A DNA stretch of 6,599 bases from JACVSF01 sp036702855 (GTDB lineage: Bacteria > Cyanobacteriota > Cyanobacteriia > Phormidesmidales > Phormidesmidaceae): positions 1 to 6,599 of the forward strand of contig DATNQF010000014.1 in assembly GCA_036702855.1 (NCBI GenBank), given 5' to 3'. How positions within the stretch are numbered: the stretch's first letter is position 1; each line of letters starts with the position of its first letter. Shown one piece after another: positions 1-5,255 of the stretch. Position numbers and translations under genes: made by a program. The notes below the pieces were generated by a model. That model saw only the letters and a program-made list of their open reading frames with translations, was not told where the DNA came from and did not search any database.

Positions 1-190
1 TGATAAGATTAAGACTTTGGGGAGAAGTACACCAGGTTTTCCCCTGGTAGTAAAAGCTCCCTTGGCCTCCCTCGTTTAGTCCAATGGTATAGGCCTCATG
101 AAAGTGCTTGCCAAAGCTATGGTGAAACAGGCGGGCCTGAAACAGCTCAACGCCCGGAAGCCCCGGTTCCCAAAGTTTGGCAAAATCCAC
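1..190 (-). CDS. AraC-family transcriptional regulator, N-terminal part (runs off left edge)
   Basis: Sixty-three codons are visible, reading leftward from a GTG at 190-188 and continuing past position 1. The frame is closed upstream by an in-frame TGA at 209-211, and the GTG is the only usual start codon between that stop and the conserved block, so I choose it. The protein begins VDFAKLWEPGLPGVELFQAR. Residues 23-42 include HHSFGKHFHEAYTIG followed by LNEGG, then FYYQGK at 46-51. This is the pattern of the cupin-like sensing domain (AraC_binding, PF02311) of AraC regulators whose usual form is R-H-x-F-x-x-H-x-H-E-x-Y-x-I-G-x-I-E-x-G. The ligand cannot be inferred. The C-terminal helix-turn-helix pair lies outside the window. 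The gene is divergent from the EF-G gene, and its leader contains a terminator-like hairpin. There is no strong Shine-Dalgarno sequence. The family call is confident; the exact start is less so. Confidence 0.82.
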   Translation of the reverse strand, partial: MDFAKLWEPGLPGVELFQARLFHHSFGKHFHEAYTIGLNEGGQGSFYYQGKTWCTSPQSLNLI

Positions 191-220
191 TCGCGTACTC
201 AGTGAATCTCAATCGTCGTC

Positions 221-253
221 AAAAAAAGTAAGGACTTTAAATCAAAGCCCTTA
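221..253 (-). terminator. Intrinsic-terminator-like hairpin in the leader of the AraC-type gene
   Basis: In minus-strand RNA, bases 253-244 (UAAGGGCUUU) pair with 238-229 (AAAGUCCUUA) across a 5-base loop (243-239). This gives a 10-bp stem with one G-U pair. One C (228) and then seven U (227-221) follow. On the plus strand the same stem has an A-C mismatch and no U-run, so the structure suits minus-strand transcription. It ends about 30 bases before the GTG of the AraC-type gene. It could attenuate that gene if its promoter lies to the right of 253, or it could stop antisense transcripts coming out of the EF-G gene. The shape is seen directly; the role is inferred. Confidence 0.55.
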
Positions 254-283
254 AACTAATATGAACAATATTAAAATAGTATG
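239..283. promoter_or_regulatory. AT-rich candidate promoter block between the divergent genes
   Basis: This is the most AT-rich stretch of the 212-base gap between the AraC-type gene and the EF-G gene, so it is the likeliest place for promoters in either direction. On the plus strand TAAAAT (272-277) matches five of six bases of a -10 box. The hexamer TTAAAC at 251-256 is only a weak -35 and lies 15 bases away. On the minus strand TTTAAT (275-270) also matches five of six -10 bases. No transcription start can be fixed from the sequence alone. Confidence 0.25.
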
Positions 284-324
284 ACGATGTTCCGTGTGAC
301 AGAGGTTAATGTGGGCTGGCTAAG

Positions 325-375
325 TAACCGGTACCGTTAGATCTCTGAGTAACGCGCAAGGTGGTCACTAACGGT
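325..375 (+). repeat. Three TAAC(C)GGT-like elements in the EF-G leader
   Basis: TAACCGGT occurs at 325-332, TAACGGTA on the minus strand at 332-339, and TAACGGTT at 369-376. The first two overlap as a near-palindrome around the perfect palindrome CGGTACCG (329-336). The second and third form an 8-bp inverted repeat, ACCGTTAG (333-340) with CTAACGGT (368-375). They could be an operator for a regulator such as the divergent AraC-type protein, or a weak leader stem. No function is demonstrated. Confidence 0.25.
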
Positions 376-402
376 TCGTCGCATTTCATCCAAAGAGCAG
401 AC

Positions 403-2490
403 ATGAAAGACCTCACTCGCTATCGAAACATTGGTATCTTCGCGCACGTAGACGCGGGCAAGACCACCACAACTGAAAGAATCCTGAAGCTGACCGGTAA
501 GATCCACAAAATCGGTGAGGTCCATGAAGGTGCAGCCACAACAGACTTCATGGAGCAGGAGCAAGAGCGGGGTATTACCATTCAGTCCGCTGCGACCACC
601 TGCTTCTGGAATGACCACCAGCTAAACATTATTGATACTCCCGGCCACGTTGACTTCACCATTGAGGTGTACCGTTCCCTCAAGGTGCTCGATGGTGGTA
701 TCGGGGTGTTTTGTGGATCGGGCGGGGTAGAGCCGCAGTCCGAGACCAACTGGCGCTACGCTAACGATTCCAAGGTTGCTCGAATTATCTACATCAACAA
801 GCTTGACCGGACGGGTGCCGATTTTTATCGGGTAGTCAAGCAAGTTGAAACCATCCTAGGTGCTAAGCCCCTAGTCATGGTGCTGCCGATTGGAGTTGAA
901 GACCAGTTTGTCGGCATGGTTGACCTGCTGACCCGCAAAGCGTGGATCTGGGATGACTCCAGCGATCCTATGAACTACGAGATCAAGGATGTCCCTGCTG
1001 ACATGGTGGACGAAGTTGAGTCCTACCGTGAGCAGTTGATCGAAACTGCCGTCGAGCAGGACGACGCGTTGATGGAGAAGTACCTGGAAGGGGAAGAACT
1101 CACCATCGACGAGATCAAGCAGTGCATCCGTAAAGGCACCATCGAGATGGCCTTTTTCCCCACCTACTGCGGCTCCTCCTTCAAGAACAAGGGTGTGCAG
1201 TTGGTGCTCGACGCCGTTGTAGACTACCTGCCCAACCCGACTGAGGTTAAACCCCAGCCTGAGGTGGACCTAGAAGGTAATGAAACCGGGAACTTCGCCA
1301 TCGTCGATCCTGAAAAGCCTCTGCGGGCGCTGGCGTTCAAGATCATGGATGACCGATTTGGGGCCCTAACGTTCACCCGCCTCTACTCCGGTAAGTTGTC
1401 TAAGGGAGATACCATCCTCAACACCGCTACTGGCAAGACTGAGCGGGTCAGCCGTCTGGTGGAAATGCACGCCAACTCTCGCGAAGAGATTGAGTCTGCT
1501 CAAGCGGGCGACATCGTTGCCATCGTGGGTATGAAGAACGTCCAGACCGGACATACCCTTTGTGACCCCAAAGTTCCGGCCACGCTGGAGCCAATGGTCT
1601 TCCCAGACCCCGTAATCTCCATTGCCGTTAAGCCCAAGACCAAGGGTGGTGACGAGAAAATGGGGGTTGCTCTGAGCAAGATGGTGCAGGAAGATCCCTC
1701 CTTCCACGTGGTTACAGATGAAGAGAGCGGCGAAACCATTCTTAAGGGGATGGGTGAACTGCACCTAGACATTAAGGTGGACATCCTCAAGCGGACTCAC
1801 GGCGTTGAAGTCGAAGTGGGTAAGCCTCAAGTGGCCTACCGCGAGTCTGTGACCAAGCGGATTCAAGACAGCTACACCCACAAGAAGCAGTCAGGTGGTT
1901 CCGGTCAGTACGGCAAGATCGACTATGTCATCGAGCCGGGCGAAGCTGGAACGGGCTTCCAGTTTGAGTCGAAGGTAACGGGTGGTAACGTACCTCGCGA
2001 ATTCTGGCCAGCAGTGCAGAAGGGCTTTGAGTCCAGCATTGGTAAGGGCGTATTGGCAGGCTTCCCCTGTGTGGACCTGAAAATCACCTTGACCGATGGA
2101 GGCTATCACCCTGTTGACTCCTCTGCGATCGCATTTGAAATCGCAGCTCGGGCGGCTTATCGCCAAACCCTGCCCAAGGCGGGTCCTCAGTTGCTAGAGC
2201 CGATCATGAACGTGGATGTGTTCACGCCTGATGACTACATGGGTGATGTCATCGGTGACCTCAACCGTCGTCGCGGCATGATCAAATCTCAGGAAACGGG
2301 TGTGACCGGAGCCCGAATCAAGGCCGATGTCCCCTTGAGCGAAATGTTTGGCTACATTGGTGACCTGCGTACCATGACCTCAGGTCGGGGCCAGTTCTCC
2401 ATGTCGTTCTCGCACTACGCTCCCTGCCCCGCCAACGTGGCAGAAGAGGTAATCAAGGAAGCCAAGGAGCGTCAGGCTGCCCTTGCCTAA
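403..2490 (+). CDS. fusA: Elongation factor G (translational GTPase), Slr1463-type cyanobacterial paralogue
   Basis: This cytoplasmic GTPase moves tRNA and mRNA through the ribosome and, with RRF, helps recycle ribosomes. I start it at ATG 403, giving 695 residues beginning MKDLTRYRNIGIFAHVDAGK. AAAGAG at 392-397 may act as the ribosome binding site. An in-frame GTG at 361 would add 14 residues unlike the family. Visible GTPase motifs are the P-loop AHVDAGKT (14-21), switch I ERGITI (55-60), switch II DTPGH (78-82, catalytic H82) and NKLD (132-135). Domain II and III segments follow, then domain IV with its tip motif YHPVDSS around H569, and domain V up to residue 695. Length is normal and nothing is broken. 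Cysteines 104 and 241 sit where Synechocystis Slr1463 is reported to have its redox-sensitive Cys105 and Cys242. No rpsL, rpsG or tuf lies beside it, so this is probably not the str-operon copy. Confidence 0.95.
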   Translation: MKDLTRYRNIGIFAHVDAGKTTTTERILKLTGKIHKIGEVHEGAATTDFMEQEQERGITIQSAATTCFWNDHQLNIIDTPGHVDFTIEVYRSLKVLDGGIGVFCGSGGVEPQSETNWRYANDSKVARIIYINKLDRTGADFYRVVKQVETILGAKPLVMVLPIGVEDQFVGMVDLLTRKAWIWDDSSDPMNYEIKDVPADMVDEVESYREQLIETAVEQDDALMEKYLEGEELTIDEIKQCIRKGTIEMAFFPTYCGSSFKNKGVQLVLDAVVDYLPNPTEVKPQPEVDLEGNETGNFAIVDPEKPLRALAFKIMDDRFGALTFTRLYSGKLSKGDTILNTATGKTERVSRLVEMHANSREEIESAQAGDIVAIVGMKNVQTGHTLCDPKVPATLEPMVFPDPVISIAVKPKTKGGDEKMGVALSKMVQEDPSFHVVTDEESGETILKGMGELHLDIKVDILKRTHGVEVEVGKPQVAYRESVTKRIQDSYTHKKQSGGSGQYGKIDYVIEPGEAGTGFQFESKVTGGNVPREFWPAVQKGFESSIGKGVLAGFPCVDLKITLTDGGYHPVDSSAIAFEIAARAAYRQTLPKAGPQLLEPIMNVDVFTPDDYMGDVIGDLNRRRGMIKSQETGVTGARIKADVPLSEMFGYIGDLRTMTSGRGQFSMSFSHYAPCPANVAEEVIKEAKERQAALA

Positions 2491-2495
2491 GCTTC

Positions 2496-2512
2496 CCCGA
2501 ATTTAACTCGGG
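2496..2512 (+). other. Small stem-loop just after the EF-G stop
   Basis: CCCGA (2496-2500) pairs with TCGGG (2508-2512) around a 7-base loop, five bases after the stop codon. It is the first of three consecutive stem-loops in the 3' region of the EF-G transcript. No T-run follows, so alone it is not a terminator. It may protect the 3' end of the message or may be incidental. Confidence 0.35.
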
Positions 2513-2525
2513 TAGGCTCTAAGCT

Positions 2526-2546
2526 AGTTCCCTGTTAAAGGGAACT
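2526..2546 (+). other. Second stem-loop downstream of EF-G
   Basis: AGTTCCCT (2526-2533) pairs perfectly with AGGGAACT (2539-2546) around the loop GTTAA. There is no T-run after it. Its right arm GGAACT can also pair with AGTTCC at 2554-2559, the left arm of the following terminator, so the two hairpins could be alternative folds. Confidence 0.5.
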
Positions 2547-2551
2547 CCCTC

Positions 2552-2589
2552 AAAGTTCCTGGCCGAAACTCATCCGGCCAGGAACTTTT
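2552..2589 (+). terminator. Strong intrinsic terminator after EF-G
   Basis: AAAGTTCCTGGCCG (2552-2565) pairs perfectly over 14 bp with CGGCCAGGAACTTT (2575-2588) around a 9-base loop. The GC-rich upper stem ends in AACTTTT, giving a short U-run. It lies 61 bases after the EF-G stop and 43 bases before the next gene. It should end most EF-G transcripts, though readthrough could still supply the downstream genes. Confidence 0.8.
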
Positions 2590-2631
2590 GCATTAGGCGC
2601 ACGGGTTCGTCCTTTACTTCCTTTCCCTGCT

Positions 2632-3015
2632 ATGGAGTTGACTTCTCCACCCACAGAAATCATCCTGAATGACTCCTATTCAACACTGGGCCATATCCAG
2701 TTGGAGTGGGAACCTCAGCCGGGTGCTTATCTAGAGTTTGACGGCCAGACTTACCTGGTACTTGAGCGTAGGCATCGCTACCACCTGAAAGCAGGACGAT
2801 ATCAATTACATCGGGTTGCGCTCTATGTGCAGCGATCGCACATGCCCGAAGAAAAGAGTTTATGGGATGGGCACTGGGTGATTGGCGATATTACCTGTGC
2901 GTACAATGCTCACTCTGAGCTGCTGCGATGCGCGGTAAATCCAATGGGACCGTGCGATCGCTGCGGGCATTACCAGCCAATGATGTCACCCAAGCTTCCT
3001 AGCCGAAAGTGTTAG
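2632..3015 (+). CDS. Cyanobacterial conserved hypothetical protein with C-terminal four-cysteine cluster (DUF6464-like)
   Basis: This 127-residue soluble protein has no signal peptide or membrane segment. Its middle part has the conserved-looking stretch LVLERRHRYHLKAGRYQLH (about 42-60). The C-terminal part carries WVIGDITCAYNAHSELLRCA and then NPMGPCDRCGHY. Cysteines 89, 100, 108 and 111 make a C-x10-C-x7-C-x2-C arrangement that could bind a metal such as zinc. I recall this pattern from the cyanobacterial family DUF6464, whose function is unknown; the family name is from memory. ATG 2632 is the first start after the EF-G terminator, with no recognisable ribosome binding site. Two HIP1 palindromes (2832 and 2954) lie inside the gene. 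The next gene starts 57 bases downstream on the same strand, so the two may share a transcript. Confidence 0.75.
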   Translation: MELTSPPTEIILNDSYSTLGHIQLEWEPQPGAYLEFDGQTYLVLERRHRYHLKAGRYQLHRVALYVQRSHMPEEKSLWDGHWVIGDITCAYNAHSELLRCAVNPMGPCDRCGHYQPMMSPKLPSRKC

Positions 3016-3039
3016 GTGCATTAAGTAGGAATGCATCTG
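3013..3039 (+). other. Stem-loop spanning the stop codon of the DUF6464-like gene
   Basis: UAGGUGCAUU (3013-3022), which begins with the stop codon itself, can pair with AAUGCAUCUG (3030-3039). The 10-bp stem includes two wobble pairs and has a 7-base loop. No U-run follows, so this is at best a weak terminator or a 3'-end or processing structure between the two plus-strand genes. Confidence 0.35.
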
Positions 3040-3072
3040 TTCAACTGTTCCAACCTAATTTAGTCCCTCGTC

Positions 3073-3567
3073 ATGCCACGCCCCTCTAGCCAGACTGCTC
3101 CCGTCGATTCTCGTCTTGCTCGACTGCGCACCCTTAGTCATTGGCTGGACAGTGCTATCCACATTCCAGGTACTTCGATTCGGTTTGGGCTTGACCCGAT
3201 TATTGGGCTGCTGCCAGGCGGCGGTGATACGGCTGGGCTCTTGTTCTCCTCTTACATCGTGTTGGAGGCAGCTCGGATGGGGGCTTCTAAGTCAACGCTG
3301 ACCACGATGGCCTTCAACGTTCTGCTGGAAACCCTAGCAGGCACGGTTCCTGTGGTGGGAGATTTGTTTGACGCTACCTGGAAGTCAAACGTCCGCAATC
3401 TGCGTCTGCTGGAAGAGCAGTTCCAGCTTCCTCCAACCCTCGGTAGGCAACGAAGTAATCGTTGGTTTGCGTTGCTGCTAATTGCTGGACTTGTTCTTGT
3501 GTTTATCGGCTGCGTTGTCCTCTCAATTTTGCTGCTGCGTTGGCTAGCGCTGCAATTGGGTTGGTAA
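3073..3567 (+). CDS. DUF4112 family membrane protein
   Basis: This 164-residue protein has the two signature blocks of DUF4112. The first is IPGTSIRFGLDPIIGLLPGG, ending GD (31-52); the second is PVVGDLFDATWKSNVRNLRL (93-112). Hydrophobic stretches at about 54-66 and 76-97 lie within and between these blocks. After a basic segment (about 125-130) comes one long hydrophobic helix at 131-157, predicted to anchor the C-terminus in the membrane. There is no N-terminal signal peptide. The family is widespread in bacteria and some eukaryotes, but its molecular function is unknown. The start ATG 3073 has no clear ribosome binding site and agrees with the short polar N-terminus usual in the family. 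It lies 57 bases after the DUF6464-like gene and is followed by a hairpin shared with the convergent minus-strand gene. Confidence 0.88.
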   Translation: MPRPSSQTAPVDSRLARLRTLSHWLDSAIHIPGTSIRFGLDPIIGLLPGGGDTAGLLFSSYIVLEAARMGASKSTLTTMAFNVLLETLAGTVPVVGDLFDATWKSNVRNLRLLEEQFQLPPTLGRQRSNRWFALLLIAGLVLVFIGCVVLSILLLRWLALQLGW

Positions 3568-3596
3568 AGCGCGGGAAATGCTCTTAGACAGAACAA

Positions 3597-3626
3597 ACAA
3601 CCACCACGACACGTCGTGGCGGTTGT
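3597..3626. terminator. Bidirectional terminator hairpin between convergent genes
   Basis: The arms 3597-3609 and 3614-3626 pair over 13 positions around the loop CACG. One position (3603 with 3620) is an A-C mismatch in plus-strand RNA but a U-G pair in minus-strand RNA. In the minus direction the stem runs into UUGUUCUGUC, and in the plus direction into CUUG, so the U-run is better for minus-strand transcripts. It sits 30 bases after the DUF4112 stop and 102 bases beyond the stop of the converging small gene, so it probably serves both. Confidence 0.65.
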
Positions 3627-3644
3627 CTTGAGTATCTTCGTGCT

Positions 3645-3724
3645 AGCTGTTGTTGAGGTTGATGAGTTGGGTTTGGAGGTGCGATCGCATCCCTAAACTC
3701 TTCCAGATATCTGCAACAACAACT
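3645..3724 (-). other. Long-range inverted repeat in the 3' region of the small minus-strand gene
   Basis: AGCTGTTGTTG (3645-3655) is the inverse of CAACAACAACT (3714-3724) except at one position. That position is C with A in plus-strand RNA but a G-U pair in minus-strand RNA. The right arm starts four bases beyond the stop codon of the small minus-strand gene. The 58-base interior holds a HIP1 site (3681) and the palindrome CAGATATCTG (3704-3713). Apart from these structures and the hairpin at 3597, I see nothing gene-like in 3568-3727. Confidence 0.35.
3681..3688. repeat. HIP1 palindrome GCGATCGC (intergenic)
   Basis: This is one of five copies in the window. The others are in the EF-G gene (2125), in the DUF6464-like gene (2832 and 2954) and upstream of cynS (5058). 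HIP1 is a hallmark of many cyanobacterial genomes, and this copy lies between convergent genes. Confidence 0.9.
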
Positions 3725-3727
3725 CTG

Positions 3728-3982
3728 TTAGAAGTCGGCTAAATCCGCAGACTTGGACAGGACTTTGAGCAAAGCAGCCCGATTGACTTGCACCTGTTCT
3801 GGCAATCGAGCTGATCGGCGGGTATCAGATAGCTCAAGAATCAGTTGCCTCAATTCACGAGCCGCCTGCCGATAGGATTGCATGCGAATTTGGATCAGTA
3901 AATCGACCTGTGCCTGGGTATAACTAGCTGCGTCCTTCCGTTTGTTAGAGATAGAACCGGGCCTGATGGTCTTCATCGTCAC
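3728..3982 (-). CDS. Small hypothetical protein, unrecognised
   Basis: This is an 84-residue open frame on the minus strand with no competing gene opposite it. I do not recognise a family. The N-terminal 18 residues are basic and polar (SNKRKDAAS). A largely helical segment follows, with regular leucine and glutamine spacing (about 22-52, including QAARELRQLILELS). The C-terminal helix-like part is NRAALLKVLSKSADLADF. There are no cysteines, signal peptide or membrane segment. The start is either GTG at 3982 or ATG at 3976; neither has a strong ribosome binding site, though GAAG lies six bases before the GTG. The 151-base gap to the upstream DUF1348 gene leaves room for its own promoter. The hairpins downstream that pair fully only in minus-strand RNA support transcription in this direction. 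It could still be a spurious frame. Confidence 0.5.
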   Translation of the reverse strand: MTMKTIRPGSISNKRKDAASYTQAQVDLLIQIRMQSYRQAARELRQLILELSDTRRSARLPEQVQVNRAALLKVLSKSADLADF

Positions 3983-4133
3983 TTACATCTTCGAGGGGTT
4001 GGCTAGGGCATGACGATTGATCAGCCAAAGGATTGGCCTGAGGAACCCGACTAGGTTTCCGGTTCTCAAGCACCCAGTTCAGGAGATCTTATTATTTTTT
4101 TACTCACCGATTTTATCCAGGGTTGAGTAAGGA

Positions 4134-4568
4134 TTAACTCGCACGTTCCCAGCGAAATTTGCGCTCCGCCTCTTGGATGGGCAGATCATTGATGCTGGCT
4201 TCTCGCCGCTGCATTAATCCATTGTCGGCAAACTCCCACTGCTCGTTGCCATAAGATCGGTACCACTGACCGGAGTCATCGTGCCATTCGTACTCGAACT
4301 TGACCGAAATCCGGTTTTCGGTGAAGCTCCAAAGTTCCTTTTCCAAGCGGTAGTCTAGCTCTTTGTTCCACTTGCGGACTAGAAATTCACGAATGTTGTC
4401 GCGACCTGTGACGAACTCGGCACGGTTGCGCCAAACGGAGTCAGGCGTGTAGGCCAAAGAAACCTTTTCGGGGTTACGGGTGTTCCAAGCATCCTCGGCG
4501 GCCTGAACTTTGGCCTTAGCCGTTTCCAGGGTAAAAGGGGGAAGGGGAGGCTTCGTTTCCATCGGCAT
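4134..4568 (-). CDS. DUF1348 / NTF2-like (SnoaL-type fold) protein
   Basis: The sequence fits the DUF1348 family (PF07080), compact proteins of the NTF2-like cone fold. From the ATG at 4568 it has 144 residues. Landmarks counted from there are PPLPPFTLETA (7-17), AEDAWNTRNPEKVSLAYTPD (24-43), WRNRAEF (46-52), RKWNKELDYRLEKELWSF (65-82), YEWHDDSGQWYRSYGNEQWE (93-112) and INDLPIQE (126-133). The many conserved aromatic and acidic residues line the pocket in related folds, but no substrate is known. The ATG at 4568 overlaps the cynS stop as TAATG, which suggests translational coupling. Starts at 4574 (7-base overlap) or 4562 are also possible. Being downstream of and overlapping cynS, it probably shares the cyanase transcript. 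Length and motifs look complete. Confidence 0.88.
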   Translation of the reverse strand: MPMETKPPLPPFTLETAKAKVQAAEDAWNTRNPEKVSLAYTPDSVWRNRAEFVTGRDNIREFLVRKWNKELDYRLEKELWSFTENRISVKFEYEWHDDSGQWYRSYGNEQWEFADNGLMQRREASINDLPIQEAERKFRWERAS

Positions 4569-5017
4569 TACCATTTCTTGTAGGGCAGGAACTTGCCGTT
4601 CATCGTGACGACAACGCGGTCGCCCTTGGGATCTTCTTGCTTTTCGATGTCTAAGGTGAAGTCAATGGCACTCATAATGCCGTCGCCAAACTTCTCGTGA
4701 ATGACTTCTTTCATGGGCATACCGTAGACCTGCATAATTTCGTAGAAGCGGTAGATCAAAGGGTCAGTTGGCACTACTGGTCCCAGCCCTTTAAGGGGAG
4801 ACTCGGTCAATTCAGCAGCCATCTCGGCACTCAGACCTAGGGCTTCCACCAAAGCGGTGGCTTCCTCTGAAGATGCGCTGGCTTGGCGGTAAACGACAGC
4901 AGCAATCCAGACTTCGTCGCGGCCCAACTTTTGCTCCAACTCAGCAAAAGTGATGCCTGTGGCGGCTTTAGCAGCAAGCAGTTTTCGAGTGATTTCGGGC
5001 ACTTCAATGGCAGGCAT
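4568..5017 (-). CDS. cynS: Cyanate hydratase (cyanase)
   Basis: Cyanase is a cytoplasmic homodecamer that converts cyanate and bicarbonate to carbamate and CO2; carbamate decays to ammonia and CO2. It detoxifies cyanate and supplies nitrogen. From ATG 5017 the protein has 149 residues, normal for the family. The N-terminal helical DNA-binding-like domain spans about 5-75 (ITRKLLAAKAATGITFAELE). The catalytic domain has DPLIYRFYEIMQVYG (85-99) and FGDGIMSAIDFTLDI (110-124). R90, E93 and S116 have the spacing of E. coli catalytic Arg96, Glu99 and Ser122. The ending FLPYKKW is typical. GAGAGGA at 5030-5024, six bases before the ATG, fixes this start; the frame stays open to 5164, but the extra 49 codons are unlike the family. 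The stop overlaps the DUF1348 gene. No cynABD transporter or CynR is visible nearby. Confidence 0.96.
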   Translation of the reverse strand: MPAIEVPEITRKLLAAKAATGITFAELEQKLGRDEVWIAAVVYRQASASSEEATALVEALGLSAEMAAELTESPLKGLGPVVPTDPLIYRFYEIMQVYGMPMKEVIHEKFGDGIMSAIDFTLDIEKQEDPKGDRVVVTMNGKFLPYKKW

Positions 5018-5023
5018 GGCAAT

Positions 5024-5030
5024 TCCTCTC
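5024..5030 (-). promoter_or_regulatory. Ribosome binding site of cynS
   Basis: Minus-strand GAGAGGA lies six bases before ATG 5017 and is the best Shine-Dalgarno sequence in the window. It decides the start of cynS against upstream in-frame ATG codons such as the one at 5164. Confidence 0.8.
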
Positions 5031-5057
5031 TCAGGTGCAGTGTGACGCCCTGTAGGT

Positions 5058-5065
5058 GCGATCGC
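5058..5065. repeat. HIP1 palindrome GCGATCGC in the cynS leader
   Basis: This copy lies 41 bases before the cynS start. Flanking bases extend it to the perfect 12-bp palindrome GTGCGATCGCAC (5056-5067). It is more likely part of the genome-wide HIP1 pattern than an operator. Confidence 0.9.
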
Positions 5066-5255
5066 ACAAGACAAAACGCATGAGAGCACCTTATCAAGCT
5101 CTCCAGAGAGGCGCATTGGATCTTTTTTGGCAGAAATAGGATTTTTTTTAGATCCTGTTAGCACTGGCCTAACGCAGACGAGCCGATCGCTCTTAGCAAA
5201 CTAGACCTAAGTGAGCCGCTCTTGGCCCGCCCTGTCCTCGTTCAAGCGCTCTGGG

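Noticed and set aside
70..120. A tRNA D-arm-like string (TTTAGTCCAATGGTATAGGC).
   Set aside because: No matching anticodon arm, T-arm or acceptor stem follows at the right distance, and the stretch encodes the AraC-type protein on the other strand.
98..205. Plus-strand 35-codon open frame starting MKVLAKAMVK.
   Set aside because: It lies opposite the AraC-type coding frame, which has a clear family signature. The short basic peptide matches nothing I recognise.
361..402. GTG start giving an EF-G longer by 14 residues.
   Set aside because: The extra residues do not resemble EF-G N-termini. ATG 403 begins the conserved MKDLTRYRNIG block and has an AAAGAG upstream.
1366..2166. Several minus-strand frames of 91-132 codons inside the EF-G gene.
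   Set aside because: They are antisense shadows of a strongly conserved GTPase, with no ribosome binding sites or recognisable motifs.
3252..3596. Minus-strand 114-codon frame opposite the DUF4112 gene.
   Set aside because: It is a shadow of a gene with a clear family signature, and its sequence is low-complexity, rich in Arg and Ser.
3999..4067. Inverted repeats TTGGCT/AGCCAA (3999-4028) and GAACC/GGTTC (4043-4065) in the gap upstream of the small gene.
   Set aside because: They are short, imperfectly extended and not followed by a U-run, so they are within what chance gives for a 150-base gap.
4100..4130. Stem TTACTCACC / GGTTGAGTAA just beyond the DUF1348 stop as a terminator.
   Set aside because: In minus-strand RNA an A-run, not a U-run, follows the stem, and the stem has a bulge. 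It may be a weak 3' structure only.
5018..5164. N-terminal extension of cyanase by 49 codons.
   Set aside because: Cyanases are about 150 residues. The strong ribosome binding site at 5030-5024 marks ATG 5017, and the extension shows no domain.
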